Shown piece by piece: positions 56,759 through 64,000 of a DNA stretch of 64,000 bases. Made by a program: the position numbers and the translations under genes. Each line of letters starts with the position of its first letter. Position 1 is the stretch's first letter. The stretch is taken from positions 62,001 through 126,000 of the forward strand of contig NZ_NRSK01000005.1 of assembly GCF_016584115.1 (NCBI RefSeq), written 5' to 3'. Source of the DNA: Ectothiorhodospira mobilis (GTDB lineage: Bacteria > Pseudomonadota > Gammaproteobacteria > Ectothiorhodospirales > Ectothiorhodospiraceae). Under the pieces are notes generated by a model. The model ran no database searches. It saw only the letters and a list, made by a program, of their open reading frames with translations, and was not told where the DNA came from.

Positions 56759-57763
56759 ATGCCCACCCCCCATCGCCTGCACCTGTGGCGTTTCCATCTC
56801 CCCCTCACCGCCCCCCTGGATCTGGGGGCGGTGACCCTGGACCAGCGGGAGGGACTGCTGCTGCAATGGGAACAGGACGGGGCCCCCTGCGTGTGGTCCG
56901 AGATCAGCCCCCTGCCGGGCTTCAGCCCCCATGACCTGGAGACCTGCCTGCGCGCCCTGCAGGGGCACCTTGAGCCTCCGGGCCCCCTGGCGGAGCGTCT
57001 GGGACGGGACACCCGGGATCTGCCCCCCGAGGTCCGCTTCGGTATCGAGGCCGGCCTGCTGCAGTGCACTACCGCCCTGCCCCCTCCGCGCCCCCTGCCC
57101 CGCTGCCGGCTGCTGCGCCACGACGACCCGGCACGCTCGGGGCCGGCCCCGGAGTCGGCCTGCATCAAGCTCAAGGTGGGCCGTGCCACCCCCCGGGCGG
57201 ACCGGGATACCCTGCTGGGACTGCTGCAGCGCCTGAAACCGGGGCAGCGTCTGCGCCTGGACGCCAATCGCAGCTGGTCCCTGGAGGATGCCCGTACGGT
57301 GCTGGAGGGGATGGATCCGCAGCGCATCGCGTTCGTGGAGGAACCCCTGCGTCCGGGACTGGACTACGGCCCCTGGCCGGGGATCAGCGCCGTCCCCTTC
57401 GCCTGGGACGAGACCCTGCGGGCGGGCACCGCCCCCTTCCCGGCAAAGACCCTGGACACCCCGGGCCTGGGGGCCCTGGTGCTCAAGCCCATGCTCACGG
57501 GCCTTACGGAAACGCAGCGACTGGTAACCGCCGCTCGCACCCGGGGGCTGCAGGTGATCCTCAGCGCCGCCTACGAGAGCAACCTCACCCTGGACCTGTA
57601 CGCGCGTCTGGCCGATTATTGGGGACTGCCCGGACCCCACGGCCTGGACACCTTCTCGGCCCTGGGTCACGCCCTGCTGGCCCCCATCGAGAGCCAGCCG
57701 GAACACCGGCAACGCCCCATATGCCCACGGGAGGCCCTGGAACCCCTCGGGACCTGGACATGA
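56759..57763 (+). CDS. menC: o-Succinylbenzoate synthase MenC
   Basis: Enolase-superfamily dehydratase that converts SHCHC to o-succinylbenzoate. The 334-residue protein shows the active-site order of the family: the KxK pair in CIKLKVG, metal-binding Asp in RLDANRSW, Glu in FVEEPL, Asp in AWDET and the second base Lys in LVLKPML. The menE start overlaps its stop as ATGA. No ribosome-binding site of note precedes the ATG. Confidence 0.95.
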   Translation: MPTPHRLHLWRFHLPLTAPLDLGAVTLDQREGLLLQWEQDGAPCVWSEISPLPGFSPHDLETCLRALQGHLEPPGPLAERLGRDTRDLPPEVRFGIEAGLLQCTTALPPPRPLPRCRLLRHDDPARSGPAPESACIKLKVGRATPRADRDTLLGLLQRLKPGQRLRLDANRSWSLEDARTVLEGMDPQRIAFVEEPLRPGLDYGPWPGISAVPFAWDETLRAGTAPFPAKTLDTPGLGALVLKPMLTGLTETQRLVTAARTRGLQVILSAAYESNLTLDLYARLADYWGLPGPHGLDTFSALGHALLAPIESQPEHRQRPICPREALEPLGTWT

Positions 57764-59130
57764 ACACCCTGCCTGCCGACACCCTGCCCCGTCTGCTGCA
57801 CCATCGGGCCCGCACCCATGCCGATGCCCCGGCTGTGGTTCACGCCGATGCCCCGGCCCTGGACTTCGCCGGCCTGGCGGCCCGGGTGACGGATCGTGCC
57901 CGGACCCTGCAGGCCGATGGCATCGCTCCCGGCGACTGGGTGGCCCTGCGCACCCGGACGGATCTCCAGGGCCTGGTGGACCTGCTGGCGGTACCGGCGG
58001 CGGGGGCCTGCCTGCTGCCCATTCACCCCAGGATGCCTGCAACGCCCCTGGATACCCTGCTGCGGGCGCAGGCGATCCCCTGGATCCTTGCCGAACCCGG
58101 GGCCACGGTGACGGCCACCGGCTACGGCAGCGGGGGAAGACCACCCCGGGCGGAAGGCCTGCATGCCCCCTGCACCGGAGTGCTCACCTCGGGCTCCACG
58201 GGCCACCCCAAAGTGGCCGTGCACAGCCATGGCAATCACCTCTACAGCGCCCTGGGGGCCAATGCCGTGAACCCCCTGGGTCCGGGGGACCGTTATCTCC
58301 TCTCCCTGCCCACCTTCCACGTGGGCGGCCTGACCATCCTGGTGCGCTGCCTGCTGGGCGGGGCCGCCCTGGTGCTGGGGGGGCGCGCCGAGGATGCGGC
58401 CTTCCTGGAACGCATGGGGGTGACCCATGTCTCCATGGTGGAGACCCAACTGCAGCGCCTCCTGGCCGGGGAGACCCTTCCCTCCGGATTGCGTACCGTG
58501 CTGCTGGGGGGCGGCCCGGTGCGTCCTCATCTCCTGGAAGAGGCCCGCCACCGGGGACTCTCCTGCTGGATGAGCTACGGCCTCACGGAGATGACGGCGC
58601 AGGTGGTGACCCACGACCCCCATGGCCGGGGCCGCATCCTGCCCCACCGGGAATGCCGGGTGGATGCCAACGGCGAGATCCTGGTGCGGGGCGACACCCT
58701 CTTCCTGGGCTACCTGGAGGATGGAGCGATCCGCCCGGCCACCGACACCCAGGGCTGGTTCCATACCCGCGACCTGGGCCACTGGGAGGACGGCCGGCTG
58801 CACATCACCGGACGGGCCGATAATCAGTTCATCAGCGGGGGGGAGAACATCCAGCCGGAGGCGGTGGAGGCGGTCCTGCACCGTCATCCCCGCATCCTGC
58901 GGGCCGTGGTGGTCCCCCGCCCGGATGCCGAATTCGGCCAGCGTCCGGTGGCCTTCCTGGAGACGGACGGCAGGGTGGACGAACCCTCCCTGCGGGACTG
59001 GCTGCGGGAACACCTTCCGCCCTACATGGTCCCCGTGGCCTTCCTGGAACTGGAACCCACCCCGGATCTGAAGGTGCGCCGCGGCGAGCTGGCCCGCCGT
59101 GCCGCAGCGGGCCACCGGGAGGCCCCATGA
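57760..59130 (+). CDS. menE: o-Succinylbenzoate-CoA ligase MenE
   Basis: Activates o-succinylbenzoate with ATP and CoA. The 456-residue ANL-superfamily protein has the P-loop motif LTSGSTGHPKVAVHS, SYGLTEMTAQ, the DLGHWEDG ribose-binding motif and the C-terminal GRADNQFISGGENIQPEAVE hinge region. ATG 57760 was chosen for the 4-base overlap with menC; the frame is open far upstream but only as a shadow of menC. The length, short for the ANL superfamily, fits MenE. Confidence 0.96.
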   Translation: MNTLPADTLPRLLHHRARTHADAPAVVHADAPALDFAGLAARVTDRARTLQADGIAPGDWVALRTRTDLQGLVDLLAVPAAGACLLPIHPRMPATPLDTLLRAQAIPWILAEPGATVTATGYGSGGRPPRAEGLHAPCTGVLTSGSTGHPKVAVHSHGNHLYSALGANAVNPLGPGDRYLLSLPTFHVGGLTILVRCLLGGAALVLGGRAEDAAFLERMGVTHVSMVETQLQRLLAGETLPSGLRTVLLGGGPVRPHLLEEARHRGLSCWMSYGLTEMTAQVVTHDPHGRGRILPHRECRVDANGEILVRGDTLFLGYLEDGAIRPATDTQGWFHTRDLGHWEDGRLHITGRADNQFISGGENIQPEAVEAVLHRHPRILRAVVVPRPDAEFGQRPVAFLETDGRVDEPSLRDWLREHLPPYMVPVAFLELEPTPDLKVRRGELARRAAAGHREAP

Positions 59131-59555
59131 CCGGACCCTGGCAACGGCCGATCCCGGCCCAGGGCTTTGATGATCTGATCCCGGGGACCCTCATGGAGGC
59201 CCTGGGCATCCGCATCCTCGGGGTGGAAGGGGACACCCTCAGCGGCACCCTGCCCGTGGACCGGCGCACCCGGCAGCCCTTCGGCCTGCTCCACGGAGGC
59301 GCCAGCGTCGCCCTGGCGGAGACCCTGGGCAGCCTCGCCGCCTGGCTGGCCTGTCCCGAGGGATATGTACCCGCCGGGCTGGAGATCAACGCCAGTCACC
59401 TGCGCGCCGTGCCCGGGGGGACGGTGACCGGCCATGCCCGCCCCGTGCGCCTGGGCCGCCGCCATCAGGTATGGGCGGTGGAGATGGAGGACGAAGCGGG
59501 CCGGGCGGTGTGCACCTGCCGGCTCACCGTGGCCATCCAGCCCCAAAAGGACTGA
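59127..59555 (+). CDS. menI: Hotdog thioesterase, probable DHNA-CoA hydrolase MenI
   Basis: Hydrolyses 1,4-dihydroxy-2-naphthoyl-CoA to DHNA, the substrate of MenA. The 142-residue protein is a hotdog fold of the PaaI/YdiI type with PFGLLHGGASVALAETLGS (H56, catalytic Glu 65), INASHLRAV and GRRHQVWAVEM. It overlaps the menE stop by 4 bases, so its place in the men operon supports the MenI role. Substrate choice among hotdog enzymes cannot be proven by motif alone. Confidence 0.9.
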   Translation: MTGPWQRPIPAQGFDDLIPGTLMEALGIRILGVEGDTLSGTLPVDRRTRQPFGLLHGGASVALAETLGSLAAWLACPEGYVPAGLEINASHLRAVPGGTVTGHARPVRLGRRHQVWAVEMEDEAGRAVCTCRLTVAIQPQKD

Positions 59556-59567
59556 GAACGGTTTTTT

Positions 59568-59595
59568 TTGCATCGGGGGCATTGGCGCCCATAAT
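59568..59595 (+). promoter_or_regulatory. Probable sigma-70 promoter of the SDR-DUF2867 gene
   Basis: TTGCAT (59568-59573), 16-base spacer, CATAAT (59590-59595), preceded by a run of eight T. It would start transcription about 30 bases before ATG 59631, so this gene may be separate from the men operon. Confidence 0.5.
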
Positions 59596-59630
59596 GGGAT
59601 CATTCCCGCACGATGCGCAGGAGTTTCCCC

Positions 59631-61127
59631 ATGCACACCCCGAGCGAACAGCCCTCCGGGCCGAACAAGGATGTACAGGACGATCCCCGCCCCATCACCC
59701 TGGTCTTTGGGGCCAGTGGCTACATCGGCTCCAACCTGGTGCCGCGCCTGGCCGCCGCGGGCAAGGCCCGGATCCGCGCCGCCTCCCGCCGGGCCGAGGT
59801 GCTCCAGGCCCGGGGCTGGGAGGGGGTGGAATGCGTGGCCGCCGATGCCCTCAAGCCGGAGACCCTGGATGCGGCCCTGAAGGGGGTACGCACCGCCTAC
59901 TACCTGGTGCACTCCATGGGCTCCGGCCGGGACTTTGGCCGCCTGGACCGGGAGGCGGCGCACCATTTTGCCGAGGCGGCGGCCCGGGCCGGGGTGGAAC
60001 GCATCATCTATCTGGGGGGGCTGGCCCCGGCCTCGGCCCGCAGCGAGCACATCGTCTCCCGGCGTCAGACCGGTGATACCCTGCGGGAAGGCCCCGTGCC
60101 GGTGACGGAACTGCGCGCGGGCATCATCGTCGGCCCCGGGTCCGCCGCCTTCGAGGTGATGCGGGACCTGGTACTGCACCTGCCGGTGATGGTGACGCCC
60201 AAGTGGGTCTCCCGGCGTTCCCCCCCCATCGCCCTGGAGAACCTCCTGGAATACCTGCAGCGGGCCCCGGACATCCCGGAGGCGGCCGGCTGCATCCTGG
60301 ACGTGGCCGGCCCGGAATACCTCACCTATGGGCGCATGATGCACATCCTGGCCGAGGAGGCGGGTCACCGGCCTCCGGTGATCCTCCCCGTGCCCCTGCT
60401 CTCCCCCCGACTCTCCTCTTACTGGCTGCGGCTGGTCACCTCCGTGCCCACCCCCATCGCCCGGGCCCTGGTGGATGGGCTGCGCGAGGACTATATCGCC
60501 GATGATGAGCGCACCCGCCGTCTCATGCCCCAGCGGCTGCTGGACTTCCGTGAGGCGGTCCGGGCCGCCTTCGAGGCGGAGCGGCAACACACCGTGGCCG
60601 CCCGCTGGACCGAGGGGGCCTTCATGTTCCGGGACTATCGCCTGGACTACAGCTACTACGCCAAGCACGCCGGTGGCAGTGCCGTGGCCCGGACCACACC
60701 GCAACAGGTCTGGTCGGTGATCACGGCCATCGGCGGCGACCACCGCTACTTCGCCTATGAACCCCTGTGGCGCATCCGGGAAGCGGTGGACTGGATGCTG
60801 GGGGGGCCGGGGCGCAACTACGGCCGCCGGGACCCGGTGGACCTGCGCGTGGGGGACATGGTGGATTCCTGGCGCGTGGTGGGGCTGGAACCGGGGCGGC
60901 GCCTCACCCTGGGATTCGGCATGCGCGCCCCGGGGGCGGGGGTGCTGGAGTTCGAGCTGACCCCCGTGGATGGGGGTACTCGTATCGATGTGGTCAACCA
61001 CTGGCATCCGGCGGGCATGCCGGGGCTGATCTATTGGTACACTATGGCCCCGGCCCATGCCTTCCTCTTCAGCGCCATGGCACGAAACATCGCACAGCGG
61101 GCCGAGGCCCTTGACGACGTCGCTTGA
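59631..61127 (+). CDS. NAD(P)-binding SDR-type protein with C-terminal DUF2867 domain
   Basis: A 498-residue two-domain protein. The N-terminal part is a Rossmann atypical short-chain dehydrogenase (GASGYIGSNLVPRL, motif at 27-33; YLVHSMGSG; IYLGGLAP; RAGIIVGPGS). The C-terminal part (about 330-490) is a DUF2867-type START-like domain (DHRYFAYEPLWRIREAVDWM, NYGRRDPVDLRVGDMVDSWRV, ending PAHAFLFSAMARNIA). ATG 59631 follows AGGAG by 7 bases. The fusion is known from other bacteria, function unknown. Between the men genes and ubiE, so a role near quinone metabolism is possible but only inferred. Confidence 0.87.
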   Translation: MHTPSEQPSGPNKDVQDDPRPITLVFGASGYIGSNLVPRLAAAGKARIRAASRRAEVLQARGWEGVECVAADALKPETLDAALKGVRTAYYLVHSMGSGRDFGRLDREAAHHFAEAAARAGVERIIYLGGLAPASARSEHIVSRRQTGDTLREGPVPVTELRAGIIVGPGSAAFEVMRDLVLHLPVMVTPKWVSRRSPPIALENLLEYLQRAPDIPEAAGCILDVAGPEYLTYGRMMHILAEEAGHRPPVILPVPLLSPRLSSYWLRLVTSVPTPIARALVDGLREDYIADDERTRRLMPQRLLDFREAVRAAFEAERQHTVAARWTEGAFMFRDYRLDYSYYAKHAGGSAVARTTPQQVWSVITAIGGDHRYFAYEPLWRIREAVDWMLGGPGRNYGRRDPVDLRVGDMVDSWRVVGLEPGRRLTLGFGMRAPGAGVLEFELTPVDGGTRIDVVNHWHPAGMPGLIYWYTMAPAHAFLFSAMARNIAQRAEALDDVA

Positions 61128-61222
61128 CCCCGCTGCCCCGCTCTGACATAACCCGGCCACCCCGCGGGTGATGGCCACCGGGGCCGTGGCGGTCGACATC
61201 CCAAGCCATACTGGAGCCGTTC

Positions 61223-61687
61223 ATGCCGGTCATCGAACATGACATGCTCTTCCCGGCGGAGCCCGAGAAGGTCTATGCCCTCATCCGCCGGGTGGATGAA
61301 TTCCCGCGTTACGCGGATGCCGTCCAATCCGTCGTCCCCCTGGACGAACGCACCTACCGCTGGACGGTGCATGCCAACGGCATGCAGTTCCACTGGGACG
61401 TGGCCATCGTGGAGGAAGACCCGCCCCGGGGCCTGAAGTGGGAATCCCGCAGCGGCATCCGCAATACCGGACGCTATCGCCTGAAACCTGCACGCGGCGG
61501 CACACGGGTGCAACTGACCATCGAGTACCACCTGCACAACCGCTTGCTGGACAAGACCGTGGGACGGGTGGCCAAACCCATCGTGCATCACATCAGCGAA
61601 CAGGCCTTTGAACGCATCCGGCAACGCCTGCTGGAGGAGTCCGGGGAACGCGGCGGCCGGCCCGATTCCCCGGGGAAATCCCCCTGA
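61223..61687 (+). CDS. SRPBCC (START/polyketide-cyclase-like) family protein
   Basis: A 154-residue helix-grip protein with MLFPAEPEKVYALIRRVDEF, RGLKWESRSGIRNTGRYRL and GGTRVQLTIEYHL, then a long C-terminal helix. The fold binds hydrophobic ligands and is related to CoQ10-binding and cyclase proteins. Upstream TGGAG is 6 bases from the ATG. Close to ubiE (48 bases), so a lipid- or quinone-binding role is plausible but unproven. Confidence 0.85.
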   Translation: MPVIEHDMLFPAEPEKVYALIRRVDEFPRYADAVQSVVPLDERTYRWTVHANGMQFHWDVAIVEEDPPRGLKWESRSGIRNTGRYRLKPARGGTRVQLTIEYHLHNRLLDKTVGRVAKPIVHHISEQAFERIRQRLLEESGERGGRPDSPGKSP

Positions 61688-61735
61688 AGCCTTGGACCCG
61701 CCGCATCCCGCCCTTCACCCTCATCCGGACATCCC

Positions 61736-62455
61736 ATGGACAGACAACAACGCATCATCCAGATGTTCAACGACATCTCGCCCACCTATGACCGGCTCAA
61801 CCGCATCCTGAGCTTTGGCATCGACCAGCGCTGGCGGCGCAACGCCTGCCAGGCAGCCCTCAAGGCCCACGGCCGGCCGGTGCGGCATCTGGTGGACGTG
61901 GCCACGGGCACCGGGGATCTCATCCTGTGCTGGCGCGAGGCGGGCCGGGCCACCGGCACCCCTATTCAACAGGTCACCGGCGTGGACCCGGCCCGGGGGA
62001 TGCTGGATCTGGCCCGGCGCAAGGTGAAGAATGCCGAATTCATCGAGGCCCCGGCCACCGCCCTGCCCCTGGAGGACGAGGCGGCGGACATGGTGAGTAT
62101 CAGCTACGGCATCCGCAACGTCCTGGACGTGGACGGGGCCCTGCGGGAGTTCCACCGTGTGCTGGAACCCGGCGGCCATCTCCTGATCCTGGAATTCATG
62201 AGCCCGGCCCGACCGGGACTGGTGGACCGCATCGGCCGGTTCTACATGTCCCGTCTTCTGCCCAAGGTGGGGGCCTTCATCTCCCGCGATCCCGAGGCCT
62301 ACCGCTATCTCCCGGAATCCATCCAGGACTTTCTCACCAGCCAGGCCCTGGTGGAGAAACTGCAGGCGGCCGGTTTCGAAATGGTCCAGGTGAAGGACGA
62401 CACCTTCGGCATCTCCACCCGCTTCGTGGCCCGGCGGCCGCAGCGGGAGGCATAA
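61736..62455 (+). CDS. ubiE: Ubiquinone/menaquinone methyltransferase UbiE (MenG)
   Basis: SAM-dependent C-methyltransferase that converts demethylmenaquinone to menaquinone and works in ubiquinone synthesis. The 239-residue protein has the UbiE hallmarks MFNDISPTYDRLNRILSFGID, motif I VDVATGTGDLIL, SISYGIRNV and ILEFMSPARPG. It is the last step of the menaquinone pathway encoded upstream. ATG 61736 gives the usual N-terminus. The E. coli ubiE-ubiJ-ubiB neighbours are not here. Confidence 0.96.
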   Translation: MDRQQRIIQMFNDISPTYDRLNRILSFGIDQRWRRNACQAALKAHGRPVRHLVDVATGTGDLILCWREAGRATGTPIQQVTGVDPARGMLDLARRKVKNAEFIEAPATALPLEDEAADMVSISYGIRNVLDVDGALREFHRVLEPGGHLLILEFMSPARPGLVDRIGRFYMSRLLPKVGAFISRDPEAYRYLPESIQDFLTSQALVEKLQAAGFEMVQVKDDTFGISTRFVARRPQREA

Positions 62456-62544
62456 AAAACACATATCAACCGTACCGTATCCCGGGGCCAGGCGCGGACG
62501 CGCCGCCCCCCCATCCCCCATCTGACAAGAGGAGAATCCACATC

Positions 62545-63885
62545 ATGCGGGTGGCGATCATCGGCGCAGGAATCAGCGGCCTGAGCACGGCCTTCTACCT
62601 GAAACGGACCCGGAGCGATGCCGAGGTGCACGTCTTCGAGGCCAACGAGCATCTGGGCGGGACCATGCACACCGTGAACCAGGACGGCTTCCTCTTCGAG
62701 GAAGGCGGCAACGGCTTCCTCAGCAACAAGCCGGACATGCTCAAGCTGGTGAATGAAAGCCAGGCCACCGACATCCTCATGCGCAGCGAGGACGCCGCAC
62801 GCCGGCGCTTCATCTACACGGACCGGATGCACCCCTTCCCGGACGGCCCCGGCAAGTTCATCCGCTCACAACTGCTCACCCCGGCGCAGAAGCTGCGGAT
62901 CCTCGGCGAACTCTTCGTCCCGCCCAAGCGGGACGAAAGCGACGAGACCCTGCAGTCCTTTGGATACCGGCGCCTAGGCAAGGCCTTCACCGATGTCTTC
63001 CTGGATGCCATGACCGCCGGCATCTACGGCACCACCGCGGATCGTGTCTCCGTACAGGCGGCCTTTCCCCTGGTGGTCAACCTGGAGCGGGAGTATGGCG
63101 GCCTGTTCAAGGGCATGATCAAGCGCCGCAAGCAGAGCGCCGGTCCGGGTGGGGTGCTCATGAGCTTCAAGGGCGGCATGACTACCATGGTGGACCATCT
63201 GCAGCAACAGGTGGACGCCCACTGGCATACGGGGGCCCCGGTGGAGGCAATCACCCGGGAAGGCGAAGGCTACCGTGTGCAGGCAGGTGGCGATGCCCTG
63301 ACGGTGGATCAGGTGATCGTGGCCACCCCCGCCTACGCCGCCGCCGAAATGCTGAAACCCCTGGATGCGGAACTCTCCGGGCAACTGGCGGCCCTGGATT
63401 ATTCCCCCATCGCAGTGGTGGGCTTCGGCTGGAAGGAACTGGACCATCCCCTGGATGGATTCGGGCTGCTCACCACTGCCGATGCCGACCTTCCCGTCCT
63501 GGGGGTGCTCTGGGACAGCAGCATCTTCCCGGACCGTGCCCCCGAAGGGATGAAGAGTGTGCGCGTCATGCTGGGCGGGCAACGGGCCCCCCAAAAGGTG
63601 GAACAGGATCCCGAGACCCTCATCCAGGAGGCCCTGGAAGGCGTACGCAAGGGCCTGGGCATCGACAAGACCCCGGATGCCACCTTCGTCAAGCGCTGGC
63701 CCAAGGGGCTCCCCGGATACCCGGTGGGCCATATCCAGGCGGTGGATGCCCTCATGGAGCGGGCCGGTCAGCACCGTGGTCTGCATCTCACCGGCAATGC
63801 CTATCGCGGCATCGCCATGAACGATTGTGTCCGCAACGGCCGTCTGACTGCCGAGGCCGCGGCCATGGTCGGTCGGGTGAACTAA
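62545..63885 (+). CDS. hemY: Protoporphyrinogen oxidase (HemY/HemG-type flavoprotein)
   Basis: FAD enzyme of the amine-oxidase superfamily that oxidises protoporphyrinogen IX to protoporphyrin IX, the penultimate haem step. The 446-residue protein has the FAD motif IIGAGISGLSTAFYL (5-19), GGTMHTVNQDGF, LFEEGGNGFLSN, FLDAMTAGIYGTTADRVSVQ and a C-terminal FAD segment LTGNAYRGIAMNDCV. GAGGAG lies upstream of ATG 62545. HemY-like oxidases use oxygen or a quinone; being next to quinone genes is suggestive. Another FAD amine oxidase is possible but less likely. Confidence 0.88.
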   Translation: MRVAIIGAGISGLSTAFYLKRTRSDAEVHVFEANEHLGGTMHTVNQDGFLFEEGGNGFLSNKPDMLKLVNESQATDILMRSEDAARRRFIYTDRMHPFPDGPGKFIRSQLLTPAQKLRILGELFVPPKRDESDETLQSFGYRRLGKAFTDVFLDAMTAGIYGTTADRVSVQAAFPLVVNLEREYGGLFKGMIKRRKQSAGPGGVLMSFKGGMTTMVDHLQQQVDAHWHTGAPVEAITREGEGYRVQAGGDALTVDQVIVATPAYAAAEMLKPLDAELSGQLAALDYSPIAVVGFGWKELDHPLDGFGLLTTADADLPVLGVLWDSSIFPDRAPEGMKSVRVMLGGQRAPQKVEQDPETLIQEALEGVRKGLGIDKTPDATFVKRWPKGLPGYPVGHIQAVDALMERAGQHRGLHLTGNAYRGIAMNDCVRNGRLTAEAAAMVGRVN

Positions 63886-63964
63886 CAAAACACCCAGCAC
63901 CCGGCCCCTTTTCCTTTTTGTTTTTGGTGGCCGGGGGATGGTTTTTGGGGGTTGAGGGCATAAA

Positions 63965-63998
63965 AAAACCCCCGGAGGCGGAGCCGTCCGGGGGTTTT
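63965..63998. terminator. Strong bidirectional terminator at window end
   Basis: AAAACCCCCGGA / TCCGGGGGTTTT around a 10-base loop, with an A7 run before and T4 after, so it can act in both directions. It closes the men-ubiE-hemY block about 80 bases after the hemY stop. Confidence 0.85.
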
Positions 63999-64000
63999 GG

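Overview
The window is a G+C-rich stretch of a bacterial chromosome packed with short-spaced or overlapping genes. Gene content and order are those of a gammaproteobacterium: mrdA-rodA-mltB-rlpA-dacA-ybeD-lipB, lptD-surA-pdxA-rsmA, ffh/rpsP-rimM-trmD-rplS, bamC-dapA-gcvR-bcp, xseB-ispA-dxs. The LPS and Bam genes show a diderm. A soxA-soxX pair, a split B12-dependent ribonucleotide reductase and a near-complete o-succinylbenzoate menaquinone pathway beside ubiE point to a sulfur-oxidising member of the Chromatiales, perhaps Ectothiorhodospiraceae. That placement is inference from gene content; no rRNA or tRNA gene was seen.

Layout. 1-1617: end of prfA, prmC and a small unknown protein. 1584-10209 (minus): elongasome and cell-wall genes, ybeD, lipB, a D-amino-acid aminotransferase and ppa. 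10387-19109 (plus): adk, the lptD-surA-pdxA-lipoprotein-rsmA run, transaldolase and glucokinase. 19209-26761 (minus): nrdJab, htpG behind a sigma-32 promoter, soxX/soxA and ogt. 26877-30260 (minus): rpsP-rimM-trmD-rplS and ffh. 30404-38794 (mostly plus): ypjD, corB-like, radA, an orphan encapsulated-ferritin-like gene (minus), xseB-ispA-dxs, queD-folE2. 38815-42078: bamC and dapA (minus), gcvR-like and bcp (plus). 42022-45695: a perfect tandem duplication of 1,837 bp carrying a complete PIN-PhoH gene in each copy. 45372-51584 (minus): a PerM-like permease, an unknown protein, a catalytically dead-looking glutamine-amidotransferase homologue, a LysR regulator, an unknown small protein and clpB behind a second sigma-32 promoter. 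51964-63885 (plus): menF-D-H-B-C-E-I, an SDR-DUF2867 protein, an SRPBCC protein, ubiE/menG and a protoporphyrinogen oxidase.

How the genes work together. The first minus-strand block is the lateral-wall synthesis machine (PBP2, RodA) with wall-trimming enzymes (MltB, RlpA, DacA). The lptD-surA block builds the outer membrane. The men block carries chorismate to DHNA, and UbiE methylates the final demethylmenaquinone; only the prenyltransferase MenA is missing here. SoxAX would start thiosulfate oxidation, but soxYZ and soxB are not in the window.

The observations most worth a second look are the exact tandem duplication, the encapsulated-ferritin homologue with neither shell gene nor targeting tail, the degenerate amidotransferase, the soxA-soxX pair with an unusual order and a lipobox on SoxX, and several dyads in leaders (nrdJ, queD-folE2, menB-menC).
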